This document shows, one piece after another, positions 41,589-53,700 of a stretch of DNA of 64,000 bases. The stretch spans positions 992,001 through 1,056,000 of the forward strand of contig CP051142.1 of NCBI GenBank assembly GCA_001592805.2, given 5' to 3'. This stretch comes from Peltaster fructicola (lineage: Eukaryota > Ascomycota > Dothideomycetes). Below the pieces are notes generated by a model. The model did no database searches, was not told the DNA's origin, and worked only from the letters and a program-made list of their open reading frames with translations. Both the position numbers and the translations under genes were made by a program. The first letter of the stretch is position 1. Every line of letters begins with the position of its first letter.

Positions 41589-43832
41589 TCATGGAACATC
41601 ACCTCTGACAGGACTCAAAGGTGGACTGGAAGCAATCTTAGGTCGCGACTTGAAGATGGAGTTGTACTCAGCATCAGCATCGAACAGCTTCTCTCGTGGT
41701 GTGATGTTGCGCTGTTTGGCTTCCTCGGCAAGCGTAGATTCGATTGTGCTTGCGTCCGAGAAGCTTCTTGACGTCTGACGGACGATCGTTCGTTGCTTTG
41801 CCGGTACAAGTGGATGAGCGACACTACTTGCCCGACTGTGCGAGAACGATGGGCTTACACGGACAGGTAATGGCATACCGACACTTGCCATAGATTGCCG
41901 GGTTCTGGCAGCTAAAGCCTGCGCTGCTTCCGACTGTGGTGACGACTCGTTTGCCTGGGTGAGAGACGAGGACTCGACCGGATTGTCTTCCATGCGTGTG
42001 AAGGACATCGACAGCCGCGTTCTCTCGGACAACGATTTCCTGTGGGCAAAGCTCACCGATCGTGAAGGCAAAGATGGCTTTTTGAACTCGTCCACGACCT
42101 TTCCTGCTTCGACAGGCGACTCAGTGAGGTCCAGGCCAAGACCCATGCCACTGTCGACGACACTGTTCTGGCTCTCACTTGTTGACAGCCGCTCAGCGAC
42201 GAGTGCATCTATGGCCAAAGCAGAATGCTCTTCTATGGGAGATGCAATCAAAGACGAGCGTCCGGATGCAGACGCAGGACTGACACTGCCCGTACGCTTC
42301 AGAGGAGAAAAGATTTCGGACTTTAGAGGTATGAATTCTCGCTGTGAGATCACCTTAGGCTGTTGATATGATCGGGTTCGAGAGCTGGCTCGTCTTGCCA
42401 TCTCTGGGCGGAGAGGGAAGGTGGGTGAGATTGATCGACGTGAGACTGATCTCGAGTGCGGTAGTTGCGGTGCTCCAGCAATAGCATCGAGAGTGATGCT
42501 GGGTTTGCGCACCGGTGATGCTTGCTTGGCTTCGGCTGCTCGTCGGACTGTCTGTGCACGCCGCAGCTCTTCTCGCATGCTTGTGAGGATCTCATCATAC
42601 TTCGAGACATAAGATGGTAATGGTTCTGGTTGTGTCATCGATTTGACCGGCTCTGGCTGCATGTCATCGATGCTTAGATCGTGGTGCTGATCAAATTGGA
42701 GGTCAACAGACTTCTTCGTCTCTCTGCTTGCGCGACTCGAGACTGAGCTTCTTTTATCGATCTGCAGCTTGGCGTACATTGCCTGCCATTCTTTGACCCG
42801 GGCATTTTGCGCACGGGCTTGCAGCTCGATATCTTCGAGCACACCAGAATCTCTGCGTGTGTCCAGCGGCTCATCTCGGCCGATACCCGCCAGGAACTCG
42901 TTTGTTGACTGTAGAAGCATATGGTCGCCTGGTTTGGCTGGGTCGCCATTCACAATAGCATCCTTGAAGCTCTCATCGTTAGTCCAGTTGCCACTGATTT
43001 CCCTCTCGATCATTTCGAGCTCAGTTGCGTGTTCGGGTGACTCGACTACCGATGATTGTGTCTCCATGGTATGCTTCCTTTCGGCCAACTCGTCCTCTTT
43101 CTCTCTCATGCTGTCGAACACATGAATGTAGCTTTGCCGCCGATGATGCTTCTGCGATAGCACTCTCGTCAGAGCCGATTTGTGAGCCACAGCGAGTGGT
43201 AATAAGCTTTCTCTCTCCCTCTTCGTCAACACTTGCGCCGATGCCAATCTCTGCGCGATCGGCTGATGTCGCTGAGCAGTCTGTACTGTAACCTTCCGCA
43301 GGACAGCACCTGAGAATGCGAGACACAGCTCCCAGAACTTCTCTCCTGAACACTCGTCCAGCATTGTCTTCCTCAAAGTGATTTCGCGACCCAGTACTCC
43401 ATTCTTCTTCAGCTCATTGAGACATCGATAGAGTGCTGCACGCAGATTGACGCTCTGGAGAGGCTCTAGGGGTGGAAAGAATGGCTGTAGCTTGTCAGTA
43501 GTCGTGTGTTGATCGTACAGGCGGAATAGCTGGTATAGCGACCACTCGGAGCATCGCAGTCTTGTCTTGGAATCATGGTTGCTGAAGCTCGCTATTGTTA
43601 TTGCTGGCCAGCCTGGCAGGACATGTAGGTCGAGCAGCTTCAGATTGTTTATGAATAACTGTACTGTCTCCTTCTCTTTCGAATGGATCGCCAGCGCTGT
43701 GGCCTTGTTCGTAGTCTGTAGTCTTTCACTCGCAGCGGATGGTGCTTGAATTCTCGATATCGACTTGATGGATGAGGCATTGCGCTTGTGCAACGCACCG
43801 GCGGCGCCGATCATGCTACGAGGCCGCTCCAT
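41589..43832 (-). CDS. Augmin (HAUS) complex subunit 6 homologue
   Basis: This gene encodes 747 residues from the first ATG (MERPRSMIG); upstream codons of the frame are open but begin with TTG. Residues ~50-230 match the HAUS6 N-terminal domain: FINNLKLLDLHVLPGWP, RCSEWSLYQLFRLYD, FFPPLEPLQSVNLRAALY and KTMLDECSGEKFWELCLAFS. The rest is charged, coiled-coil-prone and then Ser-rich, with many SRS/RSVS clusters and a TPREKLFD segment. Augmin loads gamma-tubulin on the sides of existing spindle microtubules. It is known in filamentous fungi such as Aspergillus and absent from budding and fission yeasts. The long Ser/Arg-rich tail could be a phosphorylation target (inference). Confidence 0.88.
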   Translation of the reverse strand: MERPRSMIGAAGALHKRNASSIKSISRIQAPSAASERLQTTNKATALAIHSKEKETVQLFINNLKLLDLHVLPGWPAITIASFSNHDSKTRLRCSEWSLYQLFRLYDQHTTTDKLQPFFPPLEPLQSVNLRAALYRCLNELKKNGVLGREITLRKTMLDECSGEKFWELCLAFSGAVLRKVTVQTAQRHQPIAQRLASAQVLTKRERESLLPLAVAHKSALTRVLSQKHHRRQSYIHVFDSMREKEDELAERKHTMETQSSVVESPEHATELEMIEREISGNWTNDESFKDAIVNGDPAKPGDHMLLQSTNEFLAGIGRDEPLDTRRDSGVLEDIELQARAQNARVKEWQAMYAKLQIDKRSSVSSRASRETKKSVDLQFDQHHDLSIDDMQPEPVKSMTQPEPLPSYVSKYDEILTSMREELRRAQTVRRAAEAKQASPVRKPSITLDAIAGAPQLPHSRSVSRRSISPTFPLRPEMARRASSRTRSYQQPKVISQREFIPLKSEIFSPLKRTGSVSPASASGRSSLIASPIEEHSALAIDALVAERLSTSESQNSVVDSGMGLGLDLTESPVEAGKVVDEFKKPSLPSRSVSFAHRKSLSERTRLSMSFTRMEDNPVESSSLTQANESSPQSEAAQALAARTRQSMASVGMPLPVRVSPSFSHSRASSVAHPLVPAKQRTIVRQTSRSFSDASTIESTLAEEAKQRNITPREKLFDADAEYNSIFKSRPKIASSPPLSPVRGDVP

Positions 43833-44389
43833 CTTTCTGTTTGTGATCGTCGTGAGCAAGAGGACAGACGTTGCTGTGCGTACATGAGGCTGTCCAATGC
43901 TATTAGCAGGACTGACTTACTGCCCGAGCGTCTCCTGAGCGCGTGCATACAGCTCTACGCCGCGCTGTATTACGGGCATAATGGAAGAGCTAGCTAAAGA
44001 AAGGGCAGCAACCAGAGGGATACACGAAACAATCGTTGCTGCATGGCATGCATGCTTGTGTGCGTTTTCGATGCACTCCTGCATATCGCGAATTTAGCGC
44101 TGCATCTGCTGCCTGGTGAACCACTCGGCATTTATGAGACACCGTCACGATGTTTGGAGGGGCTAGCTCAAAGGGACAACCCGCTCTATCTTTTCATTGT
44201 TGATCGCAATCGTCAGACTAGGCTCTTTGAAGATTGCTTGAACCAGATAAACGCAAGACAAGAGCAGACCTCACCTCTACAAACAGCTACTGTCGCACAG
44301 CAAACGATCTGATTTTCCATATCAGCGCCGCGATCATGCTCTTCCCAGCACGATAATCGTATCAACGCATTTCCCTGACGATCAAACTC
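43833..44389. promoter_or_regulatory. Divergent spacer augmin-6/HD nucleotidase
   Basis: This ~560-bp stretch separates the two starts. I see no gene and no strong motif. Confidence 0.45.
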
Positions 44390-45225
44390 ATGTCACACCA
44401 GACAGACATGGATTCACAACTACCAGACGGCCACTGGACACCGGAGACTGGTATGTAAGGCTTTGACTTCGCTGTCAGTCGGACCTGCATCACAGTGTGG
44501 CAAGCTCAGAGACTGACATTCGAACAGTGCTCTCATCACTACCTCAAAAGCCACAAGAGAACACCACATCTCCAATACCGTTCTTCCACATCCTTGAGCG
44601 CCTCAAGACAACGAAAAGAGAAGGCTGGCGACGCTTCGGCATCAATCATGGCGAGACGATCAGCGACCACATGTATCGCATGTCAATAATCACCATGTTC
44701 TGCCCACCGACACTTGCCGCCAAGCTAGACATTGCCAGATGCACGCGGATGGCATTGATTCACGACATGGCAGAAAGTCTTGTGGGAGACATTACACCGA
44801 AGGACGGCGTGTCCAAGCCAGAGAAATCAAGACGAGAGGCTGAGACAATGGACTACCTGTGCGATGGCCTGCTGGGCAAGGTGTATGGCGGTGCCAACGC
44901 TCAAAGCATGAAGGATGTTTGGCGTGAGTATGAAGACGATCTCACTCCAGAGGCGCACTTCGTGCACGACGTGGACAAGATCGAGCTATTGCTCCAGATG
45001 GTGGAGTATGAGAGGTCGAATGAAGGACGATTGGATCTGGGAGAGTTCAGCAGAGTGGCATCGCGCGTTGTTCTGCCTGAGGTGCAGGAATGGGCTGCTC
45101 AAATCATACAAGAGAGAACAACCTTCTGGTCGACCATGAACAAGACTGCGAGTGGTGAGGCACACATCTCAGACAAGCTCAAGCAGGCCCAAGATGAGTA
45201 CTATGGTGGTCAGCCAAAGCCATAG
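44390..45225 (+). CDS. HD-domain 5'-deoxynucleotidase (HDDC2/YfbR type)
   Basis: The long frame from 44496 has no usable ATG near its beginning, so a first exon is needed. ATG at 44390 to 44454, a 41-nt intron (44455-44495, GTAAGG donor, CACAG end) and exon 2 to 45225 give 264 residues. The start reads MSHQTDMDSQLPDGHWTPET and joins to IVASSETD. HD metal-site residues are visible in HGETISDHMYRMS, LIHDMAESLVGDITP and VHDVDKIELLLQMVEYE. Yeast relatives (Ygk1, YBR242W) dephosphorylate deoxyribonucleoside 5'-monophosphates. A second donor, GTATGT, lies four bases upstream; using it would shift the frame. The gene model is good but exon 1 is inferred from splice signals only. Confidence 0.85.
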
Positions 45226-47653
45226 CGTTCGTCAACCATGCAGATAAAAGAATAGACGATCTACTGTACAGCGTCGAATAATCACATCAACTAGGCCACC
45301 CAATTCGTTCCACGTGGTGCTTCTCACACCAGCCTTGTCGCCAGTCCGCAGAACGACTGTTCGACGATGACGTGCTGGAATGGAAGCTTGGCGCGGCGTG
45401 AGATGAAGTCTTCGAAATCCCTTGCCTGTCGCTCACCGGCCCGTGTGACAGATTGGCACATAGGTCCGAGTACCGGAATGAAGAGCTTCAGCCGGCGAGT
45501 TGACCGATGTGCTATGCAGGAGAAGCTGGAAATGCTCGAGCGCACCAAGAATGCTACTTGATTCATGGCCGTGGGAAGCGTGCTTTGCAAGCATCATCGT
45601 GTTGCACGACCAGAAGTTTCAGCCAGATCCTTCACGCTGACAGGCCGCATGTATGTCTACTAGATCATCTCATCGGGTAATGGGTCCGCCTTGTCGTCTC
45701 TCGTGGCGCCGCTTATGCTAACTCGACCGGATCATCTCAATGTCGATCGACATCGGAGCTCGCCAGAGGTGTAGATCGAAGCTTGACATGACAACCGCAG
45801 TAACGAGCCATGCGCTTCTAGTGTATTGGACGGGCGCCAGTTGTATCCGGATGAAGCAAGTAATTACAACCCAATCGCTAGGTCCTCCCGTGTCGAGATG
45901 TACGTACTTCGAGACATGTCGTGTTAAGCCACGATCTGGTAAGCCTCACAGGCGGCGGAAAAAGCTCGAGCTCGAGAAAGGCTGACACGCTGCAGATCGA
46001 ATGCCTATGTCCACGGACCAACGGTGTGCAAGGTCACACTGCATTCCCCGCAAAGGATCATGTATTGCGTGCCTCGTATGTGGTGCATGGACGCAGCTTG
46101 GTTCATGCTGAGGCTGCAGTATTTGCAGAGATTTCTTTCTGTTGCATGGAAGAGCGTAATGAGATTGCTGTCGCGTGCCTCTGCGTCGTGCATCGTTGTC
46201 GGCGTGCAGACGGATCGTCGTTATAAGCCTTCATTTCTTCCCGAGTTGCGGCGATGTAACCATTGTCAACCAGACATTTCATAAGGACTGGGCGCCATCT
46301 TGTGGTCGCTGCTTGCCGTTCCTCTCCTCAATTGAACCATCCTCTTTGCACTGCCAACTTGCAGATAGCCACCCAGATCTTACCAGATCTGATTCCGCGG
46401 AAGAATTGGGAAGCGACAGTTTGATGGTGAGCATAGCGTCCATCTCGCTACCTAGCTTTTTTCCATCGGCGAGCCGCAACCTTCGCCATATTACCCGCAG
46501 GACAAAGGTCAGTCACCCCACGCCATTGTTCGCAACGGCTTCGAGTTGTGTATACACTGTGGAAGAGTGTCTAATGGTGACAAGCAGCGTGTTGCGTTGC
46601 TAGAGTCGGTGACACCTCTTCATATCCGGGTTGGCGCAGTACAAGGACCAGAGACGTGAGCCCCCATCGGTACAGTACACCCATCCATCGAGATCTTAGG
46701 TCGAGTCATTGGTTGTGGCCACTGCTCCTCATCCCAGCCCGTCTCCGCATCGAACCTCGCTTACTTCAGCAAGGACTGCGCGCCCGATACTCAAGCGACA
46801 GTACTCTGGTCCTTGAGCATTCGGAGCTGGAGGTATAGCAAGCTCTTTCTATCAAGGGGCGGATCAGCTGGTTCCGACGAACCCGTGGGACACGCCACGT
46901 TCTTGACGTGTTTCGCCGCAGTGCAAGCGAGGAGGAGGTGATCGAAGGAGGTGTAATTTTGCGCAAAGTCGCTTGCTATTGCATGTATTAGTGCTGAATC
47001 GAGTGTGCTGATCACATCCCACGCCTGACTACTGGAGGAGATACCCTGGAAAGGTGACCAAGCGCTCATGCAAATAGGCATCGCGAGCAAGCCAAAGGCT
47101 GACGACTCCACTTTCTTCATTCTTTCGCTGTTACGACTTCTCATTTGCGGAGTCGAGCACCGCGAGAAGGACACCAGGGAAATAAAAGCGAGTTGGCAGA
47201 GGAAGCATCCTGTTGTGCTCGCTTGAAGTGGATCAATCTCGGACTCCCACGCGCTTGGTCACTTGAGCACCCCAGATTCTAGTGCTACGCAACAAGTGCT
47301 GCCACCACCTTCACTCGAGCAGCCATCATCATCATCATCGTCACCACCCACCGTCTCGCACTTGCAGCGTGTAGCGGACTCACTCTTTTCAGACCCACAG
47401 CACAGCTGCCTTTCATCGACCACATCGTCGCGCAGAGCACGAGTCTCAGGCTGCGACAGCATCTGGCGATCGACACTGGATCTCGGTATCCATACGATCT
47501 GCGCTCAGTCGCCGTAACCAAGACGTTTATTACACTGCATAGGACTATGCCAACAGAGGGCCGTTGGCCTCACATGACATTCCTCCACCACACCGCGACT
47601 TCGATACAGTCGCTACATCGACAACACCCTCTTCGAACCATCGCTAGCTAGTC
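45226..47653. promoter_or_regulatory. Long upstream region of the C2H2/fungal_trans regulator
   Basis: No frame here shows coding character. Near the right end a CATCAT run (47324-47339) and a CT/CA-rich 300 bp suggest a long 5' leader of the gene at 47654. The rest could be distal promoter or non-coding RNA. I find no transposon signature. Confidence 0.5.
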
Positions 47654-50600
47654 ATGGTCGGTAAGGCCGAGAGTAATGGCGGACATGCTTTGAACATGCT
47701 GCACGGCGAGGTCGACCATGAAGGAGATGATTATGGCGATGTTAAGCCAAAGAAGAAGAGACGTGTGATCAAGACTGGAGACAAGAAGTACGAGTGTCCC
47801 GAGGCAGACTGCGGCAAGAGCTATTCTCGCGCAGAGCATCTGTATCGTCACCAGCTGAACCGTAGGTGTTGAGGTGAAGTCGGCGTGATGTGACTTTGAC
47901 TGACAGCCACAGATACTCCCAAGCAGATCTACCACTGCGACTTCCCAGGTTGCGACAGGCACTTTGTCCGTGCCGATCTGTGTGCAAGGCACAAGGAGCG
48001 ACATACCGCGAAAGGCTCGCATCTTCAACGCAAGGATGCCTTCATGAATGCGCAGAGGACTGAAGCCCACACATCTGGCTCGACATCGTCGCCAGGACAG
48101 ACAACGGTGGGAGCTTCTCCACCTGATACGTACCAACCGCAACCAGAGCCGTATCAAGCGCCACCTGCTACCATGCAGGTCCAGCAGCCCACTGCCGAGC
48201 AATATGCACAACAGCACGGCGACATGCAGAATGGCGGCATGCACCTGGATCCGCAACTCGACGCAAGTGCTATATCGTATGCCAATATGAACGGCACCTA
48301 CAACAATCAGACCATGCTCCCTCCTTCGGGTGCGAACAGACAGAGCATAGATCCGTATGCGCAACGGTCGAACCCATATGGCATGAACCAGACTCTTGTC
48401 AACAACAATAATAATAACAACAACATGCAAGCAGCTTACAACACACTAGCATCTCCGAACGTGATGTACCAGTCACAATCATATCCTTCACCCTCATCGA
48501 CGAACTTCCGATCCCCTACAGCATATGCAGGTCTGCCTTCATTGCAATCTTACGGCAACGCAATGCCAAACTACGCTGCATCAATGTCGAGGTCAAATAC
48601 TATCATGTCGCCGAATTCCTTCACAACAGCAGAGCAGCAAAACGGTCGTCAAGCTAGCATGGCTGACTTCGGTGCATTCGACTTTAACAATACCTACTCA
48701 ATGCCTGTCTTCGGCAACGATTTCGTGACGAACAGATCACCGCCTGGCGTCGTTCTCAACGACGACTGGTTCACAGCACTCCTTGGCAACAACGAATCAA
48801 TTCTCGATGTACCGCCACAGCCGTCACCTCCAGGCCCTGAGCCTGTCCACAATCCTGCCGTGTTCAACACACCACTGCCGAAGCTGGAACCTGATGGCAC
48901 ACCTGCCACAGAGCAGTCATCTGTAGTCGAAGGTTCTGGTTCACTTCTGGCGCATGGCCTCGATATAACGCTAAAAGAGAGCATAATGAGCGAAGAGAAA
49001 AGGATGCGGTTGATCAATCTGATCAGGAAGCGCTTCAACGATCCCGAAGAACTGTCTGGAGGCCCATCACGCGAGAGGATTCTTGAAGGTTACGAGGAGG
49101 ATAGCGACCATGTGATGAGCTTGCAGATGCTCAAGGTGTACATGGCTAGCTTCTGGAGCAACATCCACCAGCAGATGCCAATCTTGCACCGACCGACATT
49201 CAACGCAGACTCTTGTCCGGATCTACTGCTGCTAGCAATGATATGCTTAGGTGCGAGCTGTCTAGAGCGAACGCATACACTCGATCAGACCAAGCACTGC
49301 GCCGACATGTCCCATTTCCTGGCATATCACATCCGATGGGAAGTCTTCAAGGACCCTGAGTTTAGACCTACGGCCAAGCTGTGGACATTCCAGACCATGC
49401 TTTTGCTGGAATTGTTCGAAAAGATGTACAGCACCAAGACTCTACATGAAAGAGCACACATCCATCACGCGACGACATTGATTGTCATGCGGCGAGGCTC
49501 TTCCTTGATCGGACGAAGCGCAAATGAAAACGGACAGCATCCTGATCCAACACGAACACCACCAGGACCTGATGGCACCATCAACACAAGTGGACAGAAC
49601 ACAGGAGATCCTGAGTGGAACAAGTGGATCACAGCAGAAGCGACACGGCGAGTAGCATTTGCAGCGTTCATCATCGACTCGACGCATGCCACGCTGTTTG
49701 GCCATTCTGCGGTCATGTCACCACACGATCTCAAACTCCCTCTACCGTGTGATGAAGCCTTGTGGGCGGCAACCAGCAGCGCTGAAGTCTCTAGGGTGGA
49801 GGCCAGTCTTGCTGCGAATGGCTTCAAGCCTACAACGTTCATCGACGGCTTGAAGAAGACGCTCAACGGTCAGAAAGTTCGCACCAATACCTTTGGCAGA
49901 CAGATCCTTATGGCAGGTCTTCTCAACGTCAGCTGGCACATGAACCAGCGCGACTTGCAAGTCAGCTCACTCGGCGCCGGCAACACGTTGGGTAATCAGT
50001 ACAAATGGCGGGCCCCATTGACTCGCGCTTTCGATTTCTGGCGACGCGATTTCGACGAGAGCTTGTCGAAGAACGAGCACTGGCAGGCATTGTGCAGTCC
50101 TAAGCCAGCTACCGATCGTCCCAGCCTGGACCTCCGTGATAACATTTTCGAATCGAGGACGTGCTTGCACAGTCTGGCACATATGGCGATGCACGTCGAC
50201 ATGGTCGACTGTACAGTCTTTGCTGGATCTGATCGAGTGCTTGGCCGAATCGTCACCGGGCCAGACCGAGAAACTGTACAACGTCGGATGAAGGAGCAAT
50301 GGGCGCCCAGCGCTCGAGCACGCGACTCGGTCTTCTACGCACTGCGCTTCTTGTGCGAAGTGCTGATCCCGGAGGAAGACTCTGCAGCATTGAGGCGAAA
50401 TCCGTCACTTCCTCCGGTGTTCAATTACTCTGCACGGGACGACTATCTGCTGAACCGGTCCTGGGTTCTGTACTTTGCAGCTCTGATCGTCTGGTCGTAT
50501 GGCTATGCTCTGGACGGACCTATCCGGCCGTCAAACTATACTCTCACTTCTCGCGAAATGCAGATCTTCGACATGCAGCGTTACCTCAAGCGCATGGGCA

Positions 50601-50785
50601 GGGTGGCTGCTCCTGATGACCTTGAGAAGCAAAAGGATCGCAACTCTTGCTTAGGCTTACTGATGCTTCTTCGACAATGCTTCAAGGAACCACGATGGGA
50701 ACTGCTGCATGAGGCCGGCGATCTTCTCGGAAAATGTATAGAGCTCCTTCTGCCTGGGAACACCGAGGTCAAGAACTATATCTGA
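47654..50785 (+). CDS. C2H2 zinc-finger transcription factor with fungal_trans domain
   Basis: Exons 47654-47861 and 47913-50785 give 1026 residues. The 51-nt intron has a GTAGGT donor and a CTGACAGCCACAG end. Two adjacent C2H2 fingers are at residues ~45-105: CPEADC ... HLYRHQLNH and CDFPGC ... CARHKERH, both C-x4-C-x12-H-x3-H. The last His codon of finger 1 is split by the intron. A basic patch (KPKKKRRVIK) precedes them. A Gln/Asn/Pro-rich region with an eight-Asn run follows, then a fungal_trans domain from about residue 470 (MASFWSNIHQQMPILHRPTF). Such proteins regulate metabolism or development; the target is unknown. The long non-coding flanks fit a highly regulated gene. Confidence 0.93.
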
Positions 50786-53700
50786 GAGGGACAGGCGAAC
50801 ATAATGTATGAATGATATGACAACAACACACTGGAGCAGCGAACGGCGTTTTTGGGCGAGCGACAAAATGGGAAAGGCGAGCAGCATGAGTGAGATGTCT
50901 GCATAGTCTAGGGGACCAGTCTTCTTGTGGCATCATTCCTTTGTTTCTTCTGATTATTGGTCTATGGGCGGACTGTAGTGATACCCTCACATTTCTTCCT
51001 CAATCCAGACAGATGGTCTATCTCACAATAGTCCAGCTGCATGTCAATGACTCACTTGACGATGTTCTCCTCTTTCTCCAGCTGGGCTCGATCTCCTACC
51101 TCCTCTCTCTAAGATCTTAGCATAGGGCGATTGTGGCCCATCTTACGCAATCGCAGGATGATCACCTGGTCAGCCCCTGCGTTTCTAATGGTGTGCAAGA
51201 GTCATGATGGTGAAAAGTAAGCTCAAGGTGTTGTATGGGACCATCAACAGTACCTTTCATCGCCTGAGCGCATCACCAAGCTATCATCCATACCGCAGCG
51301 TATGTCAGCAAGTGGCCTGTTGCATCATGATGATCGTCTCTTTCGTCCCTTTCAGCTGGAGGGCTCCATGCGCAATCACACACTGCGCGTCTTGCCAGTG
51401 CGCTTACCTCTTAGCCGCGTCTCTACTGTTGAAGCAGCATACAGCTTCGCATTAACTCTGCAGTAGGGCTATGCGGACAGGTCAACAGCGTCGAAAACTC
51501 TTCACCTGCGTCGAGATCGACGTGGATAACAAATCATGCGTCTTGAAATTCTTTTTTACATGCAATGCAGGCAGCAGGGGAAGAACGCGCATTGGCTGCA
51601 CACCGCGAATTCTTTGCTTGGCGCAGCAGCTGACGGGCACTACAATCTTCGTTCTTGCGACTCTCACACCTATCCTCCTTCAGCACGATCTGCATTCAAC
51701 TCAATACCCTAGCATGAATCTATCAACAAGGCTGTACACCTGCGCAAGCGCCTTCTTCTCCTCCTCCTCCTCCTCCTCCTCCTCCTCCTCCTCCTCCTCG
51801 TAACGATATTGCTTGTGCCGTCGAGCCGTGTTGTCCTTTGCTCGAGCGCTCAATTTCGCGATCACTGCGACAGCGTGTTTCTCACTGACACACGGCACAC
51901 TGGCTCGAGAGAAGAAACAAGGTCATCCAACGGTTATGGACCGTGCCTGTGTTCACGGCCTGGGCAGAGGCTTCTCGCCTGAAGTGGACCTGTTACCGGA
52001 GAAATGATGGCCAGCCTTCCCGAAGAGGCGCAATCTAGTGCTTGCCGACTCAAACATGTAACGATGACATTCTTGTGCATTGCTAGTAGCAGATCTGGGC
52101 CAGGAATCATCACGACAATGCTCATCGTTAGGAGACATCGAGAGTGAAGCCGTCTTACTTTCCAGCGATGCGCTTGCGCACCCTCATCGTTGACACTACT
52201 CACAGCCAACAGTAGACTGCGGAGTGAAAGTCAGTCTTGACTTATGTCACGCTACCAGACACGAGACATGGTAAAACACTGATCTTGCGGACTTTCATAC
52301 CACCGCTATGCCATCAGCAACCGAAGATATCTCGTCACGCCAACGCGACATTTTGAAGCAGCCAGGCAGAATGCATCGCTCGAGATTCGCGTTCTGGTCT
52401 TCGTATCGAGGTGTCTTCTGGTCGCGGCCTATGCAACGTGGTGAGAAGACTAGCCGGCGACGATACCAGAAAGCTGCATCGGTGGACCTTGGCTCCATGT
52501 GTGGAAGGTCTGTTGTTGACTCGAGGTGCTTACGTCTTCGATGAGATTCTCAGAAGTGCCGTCTAGTCCACCATCGGGATCGAGACTTCGGTCCCAAAAA
52601 ATGCCCACCACCTATTCATCCACAGGTTAGAATCATCTGGTTCACTACGTCCACCACCGGTGCCGGATACACGTCGAGAATTGGTGTTACAAGCAGATTG
52701 GGATTGTCCTTGCTGGCTTTCACATGATATGCTTGCTCATGAGACAGGACTGTCCATGTCTGTCCGAACTCGTAAAGGCTCCACTGTACACCGCATGGAA
52801 AGGTTACACTACGTACAGGAAACGGTACAGTACAAGAGGCGCCACTTTCTCAAGGCGATGCCGAACGTGGCAGCGCGCACCCATCCATCAGCTGAAGTCG
52901 CTGTCGCTCTCTCGTCGTTGTGTGCAATGAACGCATAACTCTCTCTGCAGGACAGAGACGGGAACTCAGTCCGAGAAGGACGGCAGCTACAGTACAGGTT
53001 CCAACCAACAGCAGGCGCCACAGGGTTTGCTTCAGTGTCTCTGCATTTCAATTCATGCACAACTTGCAGCTTCCGCACTGGTTGAAAGCTTTTGCTGGTT
53101 CTGCTGGTGGTTATTCCGTCTGATATTGGCCGTGCTCACCAGCTGCTGCGATCTAATGGTTCCCTTGCACAGCAAGCTTTTCAGAAATCGATACATGAAC
53201 CACAATCTTGTCGCGGTTGACTTCTGATTCACCATTAGTTGAATGGTGGTAAGACAAGCGGATCAGTGCTTCACGAGCGAATATACTGCGGTGGCACAGT
53301 TGCTCACCTTCCAACCACGTGAAAGATATGCTGGCTGGTCTATAGCATACCATTCATCTGGTAACACAGCCCTGTATGACAGCCGTGTCTCCTGATGCAT
53401 CGATATCGACCAGATTTGGAAGGACAACTCCTGCGTCCAGAAGCTCTGATATCTTTGCATGATTCGAAGCTTCTGTACGATTGAGCAACCAGCTTCTGCG
53501 ATATTGTGATCACAGTATCTGGCTCGCACTATGCAGCCCGCTCCAATCTGCATGCCGCAAGAGTAACACATTTCTCTGACCAAGCGGCACAGGGTGCTTT
53601 TCGCTCCTATTGCCGCGCCTACGAGCTAGTCTCATACTGCAACGATGGGCACTGTGGAACTGCGGTTCACCAAATGTCGTGCGCAGACCTGCCAAAGATA

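Noticed and set aside
46600-46700. Possible tRNA (GGTTGGCGCAGT resembling an A box)
   Set aside because: No matching B box, acceptor stem or cloverleaf could be built around it; no other tRNA candidate was convincing.
51471-51803. 110-codon frame ending in poly-Ser
   Set aside because: The poly-Ser end is the TCC microsatellite read in frame; the rest has no domain and ordinary non-coding composition.
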